Positions 56,426 through 64,000 of a DNA stretch of 64,000 bases are shown here, piece after piece. The notes under the pieces were generated by a model. That model was not told the origin of the DNA, did not search any database, and saw only the letters and a list, made by a program, of their open reading frames with translations. Position 1 is the first letter of the stretch. Each line of letters opens with the position of its first letter. The DNA lies in contig NC_085139.1 in the NCBI RefSeq assembly GCF_024139115.2, forward strand, positions 255,536,067 through 255,600,066. The letters run 5' to 3'. A program made the translations under genes and the position numbers. This DNA is from Armigeres subalbatus. Lineage: Eukaryota > Arthropoda > Insecta > Diptera > Culicidae.

Positions 56426-58021
56426 TCTGATTTTTTTAGGTCTGTCTGAGAAGCGTTGTGATATGGCACATGTAAAAAAAATCACATGTTCAATGCAAAG
56501 AGAAATGTGAGAATAAAGTGATTTTGTGCTTCAGAAGTTAGGAAAGATGAAGAGCCTCAGCTCCATCGCTCAACCGAGTGGAAGGAGTTGATAACAACCA
56601 GCATGCTTACGTGCGACATCAGCTCCGTTCTGGCGGTCCCAGAGCCGATTTTCAATGCGTTTGATCCGGATGATAGCAAAAAAGACAACAACATTCATGG
56701 GAAATCCAAACACAATTCGGCGTCTCGGCAATCCAGGGTTAAGGGTTACAATATGATCAATTTGTTAGGTCTGTTAGGTTGGTTGAAAAACGTGTAAATC
56801 GCGAAATCCGCGACTGTTGTAACAGTCCTGTCCTTCTTATTTTTCACATCTCACTTCTAACTTGCATTTTCTCACTTCTCGCTTGTCACTTCTCACATAC
56901 TTCTCACGTTTTATTGCTTATTGGATGTTGGTTGGCGGCGATTGATCCATTATAAACGCTTATTAGATGTGAGATTTGTCTAATTCCTCACTTCTCGCAG
57001 TACACTTCATCTAATTCTCACGACTCAAAAGAAAATCTACATTACGGCTGTGAATCGGTACATGTCGCTCTTACCAACAGTCGCATGGCAAAATCGTTCA
57101 AAACGGTTTATTATTAATTTAATTTTCTTGCCTTCAGACACATTCAACCTATTCCACATGCATTCTAAGTAGTTGAAACAGTTCCTCCATTTAATCCATT
57201 GTCACTTCCGATGACGGTATTGATCGTTATTAATATTTCCAGGGATTGAATCCTAAAGAGAATGAACAAGTCTCTCACTTATCATCTCTGTATACATATA
57301 CGATATGTAGCATACCGCGAGAGACTTTTTTCGCCAGCTGTCATGATAGAGAACTGATTCGGGAGGCTATACCCCATGATAAATTTCTTTTAGAAAGCTC
57401 AAAATGCGGGGAGCACTGGCTCTGATGATGCATTTCAACTTGTTCTACACAGCTGTGCAGTAATCAACACGAAATGAGCGAAAACAAAGCGAGAATCACC
57501 ATTTTTCTGTGGGGGCTGCCTATCCGATTCTGTTTTTTTTTTCGCACTTGTATACAAGTTTGATAAATTTGTTATCATGGCTTGTTATGATTCGGAACAG
57601 TTTTCGCATCTCTTTTATTGTTGTTCGTTATTTATTGAGAGCGATTTCTGCAAACCCTGAATATTTCTAATTGTTGTAGTAAAGAGTTAGCTATAAATAT
57701 TTGTTTGTGTGTAGTAGCATTAGGGTACACTGAGAAAAATTCCATGGTAACGGTTACTATTTTGTAGACTACGCCATGTTTTTAAAACAACCACAAATTT
57801 TCAGTTAAATTAACCACGCATTCGGACAAATTCACCACTGATTCAGTTCATGCAACAACATTCCACCAGGACCACAGTTGATTTTTACTTCGCGCATGGT
57901 AAAATCAAACGGGTTTGTTGTCTGCTGAAAATCGTCGGTGCGTATTCTTAAATTAACCCTCGGAATGGTAGTTTCGACAGCAAATTTTTTTGGGGTGTAG
58001 GCGTAAAGTTATATACTGTGA
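56426..58021. other. Unassigned sequence before BEL/Pao copy 2
   Basis: A plus-strand frame at about 56530-56797 reads EPQLHRSTEWKELITTSML and VLAVPEPIFNAFDPDDSKKD before a stop and looks protein-like, but I do not recognise it. TCTCACTTCT satellite fragments lie at 56850-57020. At 57728-57999 a segment beginning CACTGAGAAAAATT and ending TTTTTTTGGGGTG between TA pairs may be a weak MITE. Nothing else was found. Confidence 0.35.
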
Positions 58022-58470
58022 TGTTGAATACATATAGGTACTTTGTATAGGTTAAGGTCAATTCGGAAGCTTATCATATGCATCGAAAGCTCCGATTAGA
58101 TACGAACCCTCTTTTTTCCCGCCATCTAGGTTTATAAAAGAGCATCTCCAGTATGTCGGCGCATTATTCAAAAAATCCCATCTTGCTCGGCCGGTCACCG
58201 AAATTAATTAGAGTTTATTAGAAGTAGTTATTGTAATAAATGTATAGTTAGTTGCCCAATAAAGTGTCTGTCATAGCTGAAATAAGTGTTAAATGCAAAT
58301 AAACTGTTTGTGAACCTGTTGAAGTGCTTGTGTAGTTTGTTTGAAAAGCCTTAAAGAACAGAGAGCAGAACCCGTTGGTGCATTGGAGTAATTGCACACT
58401 TATTCCACCAGTAAAGGCACGCTGTGTGTCGGAGTTTGGTGCTAGAACGCTATTTCCGGGGGTCACAACA
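58022..58470 (+). repeat. 5' LTR of BEL/Pao copy 2
   Basis: It starts TGTTG and ends CAACA, the inverted ends of LTRs. A TATAAAAG box lies at 58133-58140 and AATAAA signals at about 58258 and 58295. The 449-bp length is normal for BEL/Pao. The start is inferred from the TGTTG/CAACA pair and the primer site that follows. Confidence 0.68.
58133..58140 (+). promoter_or_regulatory. TATA box of the BEL/Pao LTR
   Basis: TATAAAAG is followed about 25-30 bases later by the start region TCCAGTATGTCGG. Transcription of the element would begin there. Confidence 0.5.
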
Positions 58471-58488
58471 TTGGTGCCGTGACCAGGA
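58471..58488 (+). other. Primer-binding site of BEL/Pao copy 2
   Basis: TTGGTGCCGTGACCAGGA starts directly after the LTR. This wording is common behind mosquito and fly BEL/Pao LTRs, and it is complementary to a tRNA 3' end; which tRNA was not determined. Confidence 0.68.
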
Positions 58489-58804
58489 TAGCGTTTCTTG
58501 GGAAATTTCCGACGCCAATAAGCCATTTGGGTCAACAGACAATTGGTTTGGCGCCATTCTCGGCGACTACAAAGGTGAAAGGCGCCATAGCTATAATCGT
58601 GAATTCACTCGAGCTGCCATCACGAATATCACATATCTGGAACTATTGGGCGCAGCCATAGCAGTTTTTGAAGTTGGTTTCGAGGAGAGATTGAATAATT
58701 ATTCAAGGCTTGTTAGACAGGCCTACCAGGTGAGGACCTGTCCAACGAATTACACTTCTATATTCATCTCTACCTGGTCATTTCTTGGTTCTATTTCTAA
58801 AACT

Positions 58805-61800
58805 TGGCACGGCAAATGCTGGGTAAAGCGTACCATTGGTACTTCGCGTACCTGAAGGAATAAAATAGACCCCATCTCGCGGTCCTTAGCCTCTTACCCA
58901 GCAACTCCTATCCCTACCTCCCCGCGGTGCTGGCCGGGATACGAGCAACCTTAGGGAAGATCGGGTAACCAACCCCGGTGGGAACTATGGTCGTATGCTG
59001 ACAGGGAAGGGGGGGTTTGCCGGAGGTGCAAATCTTATTGAACGTCTGTACTCCATGTCAGGATCGGCTCACAACAGCGTCTGTTCTCCATGTTAGGGCG
59101 GCTGATCATCGTCCGAGTGCCAGCGAGGGACTCTAAAATGAAACTGTGCACCATGGTCCACCGGAAATAAGGAGGAATGGTCCTCCGGAAATTTAGGGGG
59201 TTTGGTGTCAGGCCCTGCAAGCCAGCCTTTAAAAAATCATAAGCAACGAACAATCAACAAGAGAGTACGGACCGGAACCATCGGCGAAGACCACTGCGAC
59301 GAAAAAGGGACTAGCGATTGGAAACTCGGTTCGTGGAACTGCAAATCTCTCAACTTCATCGGAGCAACACGCATACTCGCCGATGTGCTCAAGGACCGTG
59401 GATTCGGCATCGTAGCGCTGCAGGAGGTTTGTTGGAAGGGATCAATGGTGCGAACGTTTAGAGGTAATCATACCATCTACCAAAGCTGCGGCAACACACA
59501 CGAGCTGGGAACAGCTTTCATAGTGATGGGCGATATGCAAAGGCGCGTGATCGGGTGGTGGCCGATCAATGAAAGAATGTGCAAGTTGAGGATCAAAGGC
59601 CGGTTCTTCAACTTCAGCATAATCAACGTCCATAGCCCACACTCCGGAAGCACTGATGATGATAAGGACGCATTCTACGCGCAGCTGGAACGTGAGTACG
59701 AAAGCTGCCCAAGCCACGACGTCAAAATCATCATAGGAGACTTGAACGCTCAGGTTGGCCAAGAGGAGGAGTTTAGACCGACTATTGGAAAGTTCAGCGC
59801 TCACCGGCTGACGAACGAAAACGGCCTACGACTAATTGATTTCGCCGCCTCCAAGAATATGGCCATTCGCAGCACCTACTTCCAACACAGCCTCTCGTAT
59901 CGGTACACCTGGAGATCACCACTGCAGACAGAATCACAAATCGACCACGTTCTGATTGATGGACGGCACTTCTCCGACATTATCGACGTCAGGACATATC
60001 GTGGCGCTAACATCGACTCTGACCACTATCTGGTGATGGTTAAACTGCGCCCAAAACTATCCGTCATCAACAATGTTCGGTACCGACAACCGCCGCGGTA
60101 CGACCTAGAGCGACTGAAGCAACCTGATGTCGCCACTGCATACGCGCAGCATCTCGAGGCAGCGTTGCCGGAAGAGGGTGAGCTCGATGGGGCCCCTCTT
60201 GAGGACTGCTGGAATACAGTCAAAGCAGCCATTAACGACGCAGCGGAGAACAACGTCGGGTATATGGGTCGAAGTCGACGGAACGATTGGTTCGACGAAG
60301 AGTGCAGACAGATTCTGGAGGAGAAGGACGCAGCGCGGGCGGTCGCGCTGCAGCAAGGTACCCGGCAGAACGTGGAACGTTATAGACGGAAGCGGAGACA
60401 GCAGACCCGCCTTTTCAGGAGAAGAAACGCCGCCTGGAAGAAGCGGAGTGCGAGGAGATGGAACAGCTGTGCCGTTCTCAAGATACACGCAAGTTCTATC
60501 AGAAGCTCAACGCATCCCGCAAAGGCTTCGTGCCGCGAGCCGAAATGTGCCGGGATAAGGATGGGAGCATCTTGACGGACGAACGTGTGGTGATCGAAAG
60601 GTGGAAGCAGCACTACGAGGAACATCTGAATGGCGCTGAGAGTACAGGCAATGAAAGTCAAGGCAGCGGAGGAGATGACTACGTCAGTTCAGCGGACGAT
60701 GGAAGCCAACCAGCCCCCACCTTGAGGGAAGTTAAGGATGCCATTCAACAGCTAAAGACCAATAAAGCAGCTGGTAAGGATGGTATCGGAGCTGAGCTCA
60801 TCAAGATGGGCCCGGAAAAGCTGGCCACTTGCCTGCACAAACTGATAGTCAGAATCTGGGAAAACGAACAGCTACCGGAGGAGTGGAAGGAAGGGGTTAT
60901 ATGCCCCATCTACAAGAAAGGTGACAAACTGGAGTGTGAGAACTTTCGAGCGATCACCATCCTTAATGCCGCCTACAAAGTGATATCCCAGATTATCTTC
61001 CGTCGTCTGTCACCATTAGTGAACGAGTTCGTGGGAAGTTATCAAGCCGGCTTCGTTGACGGCCGCTCGACAACGGACCAGATCTTTACTGTACGGCAAA
61101 TCCCTCAAAAATGCCGTGAATACCAGGTCCCAACGCACCATCTGTTCGTTGATTTCAAGGCGGCATACGACAGTATAGACCGCGTAGAGCTATGGAAAAT
61201 TATGGACGAGAACAGCTTCCCTGGAAAGCTTACCAGACTGATCAAAGCAACGGTGGATGGTGTGCAAAACTGTGTGAAGATCTCGGGGGACCACTCCAGT
61301 TCGTTCGAATCGCGCCGGGGACTAAGACAAGGTGATGGACTTTCGTGCCTGTTGTTCAACATTGCGCTAGAAGGTGTCATGCGGAGAGCCGGGTGTAACA
61401 GCCGGGGAACGATTTTCAACAGATCCAGTCAATTTATTTGCTTCGCGGATGACATGGACATTGTCGGCCGAACATTTGCAAAGGTGGCAGAACTGTACAC
61501 CCGCCTGAAACGTGAAGCAACAAAAGTTGGACTGGTGGTGAATGCGTCAAAGACAAAGTACATGCTTGTGGGTGGAACCGAGCGCGACAGGGCCCGCCTG
61601 GGAAGCAGTGTTACGATAGACGGGGATACCTTCGAGGTGGTCGAGGAATTCGTCTACCTCGGATCCTTGCTAACGGCTGACAACAACGTTAGTCGTGAAA
61701 TACGAAGGCGCATCATCTGTGGAAGTCGGGCCTACTACGGGCTCCAGAAGAAACTGCGGTCGAAAAAGATTCGCCACCGCACCAAATGTGTCATGTACAA

Positions 61801-62271
61801 GACGTTAATAAGACCGGTAGTCCTCTACGGACATGAAACATGGACAATGCTCGAGGAGGACTTGCAAGCACTCGGGGTATTCGAGAGACGGGTGCTTAGG
61901 ACCATCTTTGGCGGTGTACAAGAAGACGGTGTGTGGCGGCGAAGAATGAACCATGAGCTCGCCCAGCTCTACGGCGAACCCAGTATCCAGAAGGTAGCTA
62001 AAGCCGGAAGGGTACGATGGGCAGGGCATGTTGCAAGAATGCCGGACAGCAACCCTGCAAAGATGGTGTTCGCTTCCGATCCGGCAAGTACGAGACGACG
62101 TGGAGCGCAGCGAGCGAGATGGGCAGACCAGGTGCAGAACGACTTGGCGAGCGTGGGGCGTATTCGAGGATGGAGAGATGCGGCCTCGAACCGTGTATTG
62201 TGGCGTCAAATTGTTGATTCAGTGTTATCTGTATAGATGTAGACTAAATAAATGAAAAAAAAATTAAATGA
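58805..62271 (+). mobile_element. RTE-like non-LTR retrotransposon, full length (copy 2)
   Basis: The 12-bp duplication ATTTCTAAAACT (58793-58804 and 62272-62283) flanks the element. It begins TGGCACGGCAAATGCTGGG like copy 1 and ends in a short A-rich TAAATGAA tail. It lies in the leader of BEL/Pao copy 2. It is nearly intact: the coding region has only one obvious lesion. Confidence 0.9.
59202..62236 (+). pseudogene. RTE-like endonuclease-reverse transcriptase, copy 2, one frameshift
   Basis: The first frame (59202-60575) holds the endonuclease: WNCKSLNF, LQEVCWKG, IIGDLNAQVG, SQIDHVLIDGRHF and SDHYLVMV. The second (open to 62236) holds the RT: KAAGKDGIGAELI, KKGDKLECENFRAI, AGFVDGRSTTDQIF, FVDFKAAYDSID, LRQGDGLSCLLFN and FADDMDIV. 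It ends with RRGAQRARWADQVQNDLASV and a stop just before the tail. The frames meet at a run of four T (60412-60415) where copy 1 has five, so a single-base loss separates two otherwise open halves. All visible catalytic residues are kept. The function is target-primed retrotransposition. Confidence 0.88.
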
Positions 62272-62283
62272 ATTTCTAAAACT

Positions 62284-62458
62284 ACTTCGACGGAGTTTTC
62301 GGTGGCCGGATTCTTCAACGTGCATCTTGGACTACTGGTGGGTGAGGAAGAACAATCTAGGACTCCATTAACGCTAACGTAGTGGACGGTCCTGTGCAAG
62401 GCACGTCAATTCTCGCGAGGTGTTTCCGGCGCTGTTTGCTGACCAGAGCATTAGTATA
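62284..62458 (+). other. BEL/Pao leader, unique part
   Basis: This continues the leader interrupted by RTE-like copy 2 and joins to 58489-58792. No open frame is convincing. Confidence 0.5.
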
Positions 62459-62872
62459 CAAGGCCTATTAGACAGGCTCACCAGGTGAGTTCCTGTCCAT
62501 CAAATATACTTTTCTCTGGAAGGTGCTTTTCTGGTTAAATTTTACAGCTCTCGAGATCTCGTATGGTGTTGCTGGAGGTGTGGACTATTGCTGCCCAGAA
62601 ATCGTATTATTGTACAAGGCCTGTTAGACGGGCTCACCAGGTGAGTTCCTGTCCAATCAAATACTTTTCTGTGGAAGGTGCTTCGCTGGTTAAATTTTAC
62701 AGCCCTCGAGCTCTCGTATGGTATTGCTGGTGTTGTGGACTATTGCTGCCCAGAGATTGTATTAGTTTACAAGGCCTGTTAGACAGGCTCACCAGGTGAG
62801 TCCCTGTCCATCAAATATACTTTTCTCTGGAAGGTGCTTCCCTGGTTAATTTTCCACAGCTCGCTGATCTCG
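62459..62872 (+). repeat. Leader tandem repeat, about 155-bp units with splice-like sites
   Basis: CAAGGCCTRTTAGACRGGCTCACCAGGTGAGT recurs at 62459, 62615 and 62770 (156 and 155 bp apart). A partial fourth copy is at about 58708-58745. Each unit has CACCAG followed by GTGAGT and, about 70 bases later, a TTTTACAG or TTTCCACAG site followed by CTCTCGA/CTCGCTGA, so each looks like donor, short intron, acceptor and exon in series. Whether these are used is not known. Confidence 0.75.
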
Positions 62873-62881
62873 TGAATTCCG

Positions 62882-64000
62882 TTGTCGACGTCGACGTCGA
62901 AGGAACTCAAGAACTTGATACGCAACAGAGACAGCGTCATCGATTTCATGGCCCGGATTGAACAGTACCTGAAAAACACCAAGGAGTTCGATGAGCAGTC
63001 GGTCAACATTCGGATAGAGAAACTCGAGCAAAAGTGGAATGAGTTCGAGGATCTGCAGAACGACATCGAGGGCATGGAGGACAATGAGGAGAACATGCCA
63101 GAGCACCATCAACTCAGGGCCGAATTCGAAGGAAAGTACTTTGAGGTAAGAGGAGGGTTGGCGAGAAAGGTACAGCAAGGTCAAGCGACACCAAACACAT
63201 CCAATGCGCACACAAATCAAGTTCCAAATGTCCAAGCCTCCGTACGACTTCCACAGATCAATTTGCCGGAGTTCGATGGCAACTTTCAAAATTGGCTTCC
63301 GTTTCACGATATTTATTTATCTTTGATTGACTCTTCGGCAGAGCTCACGGACATACAGAAATTCCATTATCTGCGTGCCTCCTTGAAAGGTGATGCTTTA
63401 AAGGTTATCGATTCATATGCGATGAGTGAGGTTAATTATAGGGTTGCATGGAAGGTTTTGGTCGATCGGTTCTCCAACAATTATCTCTTCAAAAAACGTC
63501 ATCTTAATGCGTTGTTCGAGTACCCAAGGATGAAGAAGGAATCAGCTGCTGGTCTGCACGATCTAATTGATTGTTTCGAGCGCAACACAAAAATCCTGGA
63601 CCAGTTAGGTGAAAGAACGAGTGGTTGGGGAGCAATGTTAGTCTATTTATTGGTTTCCAAACTGGACGAAGTTATTCAGAAACGGTGGGAAGAAATTGTG
63701 ACACCAGATAAGGAACCGTCATTTGGGTCGTTGGTCGTTAGATGCGGTTTCGGTCGATCAGCGTATGTTTTCAACGACAACGTCATCTAGCATTAGCAAA
63801 TTCCGACCCACGAAAGTTTCGGTCAACTCGGCGACTGAAACGAAGTCGCCGAACTGCTTCGCCTGTAATGAAAAGCATTGGATTACGCAGTGCCCAACTT
63901 TCGCAAATTTAGGAATAGATAAACGGCTGCAGCTTACTTATTCCAAGCGGCTCTGCAGTAATTGTCTTGGCCGGAATCACTTGGCACGGGACTGTCCATC
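62882..64000 (+). CDS. BEL/Pao Gag with DUF1759 and CCHC knuckles, one frame change
   Basis: Gag packages the element RNA. The frame opens after a stop at 62873-62875 and has no ATG before the acidic helical part; the first in-frame ATG is at 62948 (MARIEQYLKNTKEF), so that is the likely start unless an upstream exon is spliced on. Helical residues lead to DUF1759: QINLPEFDGNFQNWLPFHD near 63259-63315, QKFHYLRASLKGDALKVID and RHLNALFEYPRMKKES. A one-base change near 63740 shifts the reading frame. The following part has KSPNCFACNEKHWITQC and CSNCLGRNHLARDC, two CCHC-type knuckles, and runs off the window. The frame change may be a mutation or a sequencing error. Confidence 0.83.

Larger units (their letters stand above)
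58022..64000 (+). mobile_element. BEL/Pao LTR retrotransposon (copy 2), 5' part with Gag, continuing past the window
   Basis: A 5' LTR, a primer-binding site, a long leader and a Gag with DUF1759 and zinc knuckles follow in order; protease and RT would lie right of the window. The leader is interrupted by RTE-like copy 2. Coding quality is much better than in copy 1, so this element is younger. The target duplication cannot be checked because the 3' LTR is outside. Confidence 0.85.

Noticed and set aside
57728..57999. MITE with CACTGAGAAAAATT ends
   Set aside because: The two ends pair only weakly and the target duplication is not clear.

Overview
The window is non-coding-rich eukaryotic DNA from an insect, most likely a culicine mosquito (Aedes type). 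This rests on spliced exons, BEL/Pao, RTE and Jockey-like retroelements, CA/TG-rich repeat modules and layered insertions, all judged by eye. Almost every base that can be assigned belongs to a transposable element or a tandem repeat.

One host gene runs along the minus strand. Two short exons (47457-47548 and 11204-11313) have matching splice signals and phase. Together they encode the middle of a DESI1-type (PPPDE family) deSUMOylating isopeptidase, including the active-site histidine. The 36.1-kb intron between them holds most of the window. The first exon and the exon with the catalytic cysteine were not found.

Layout. 1-1750: end of a CR1/L2-like non-LTR element sitting in the gag of a decayed BEL/Pao retrotransposon (1751-7828). 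7979-8953: fold-back element. 11.2-11.3 kb: DESI1 exon. 12.1-15.1 kb: small Helitron, then a Jockey-like remnant split by another retroelement with a 19-bp target duplication. 15.2-18.9 kb: a terminal-inverted-repeat element that carries an intron-containing fragment of the mitochondrial DnaJ gene tid (DNAJA3 type) and has itself received a MITE and a hAT element. 19.6-22.4 kb: small MITEs and an unclassified GC-rich stretch. 22.5-28.3 kb: a large TTAA-flanked palindromic element built from tandem subrepeats, interrupted by a hAT element and an RTE fragment.

29.4-32.9 kb: complete RTE-like retrotransposon with target duplication. 34.1-36.7 kb: 5'-truncated RTE. 36.7-43.3 kb: degenerate GGAATTCC-type repeat blocks and repeat modules. 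44.5-44.7 kb: possible unassigned exon. 47.4-47.5 kb: DESI1 exon. 48.7-56.4 kb: minisatellite, polypyrimidine tracts, an RTE deletion derivative, a pogo/Tigger-like element filled with AGTGAGA satellite, and a fold-back element. 58.0-64.0 kb: a second, younger BEL/Pao element with LTR, primer site, a leader with about 155-bp tandem repeats that contain splice-like sites, and Gag. Its leader is split by a second, nearly identical copy of the RTE-like element from 29.4 kb.

No bacterial-type operon, CRISPR array, rRNA or convincing tRNA gene was seen. The strongest candidates for something undescribed are the tid-carrying TIR element, the giant TTAA palindrome and the splice-site-bearing tandem leader of the second BEL/Pao element.
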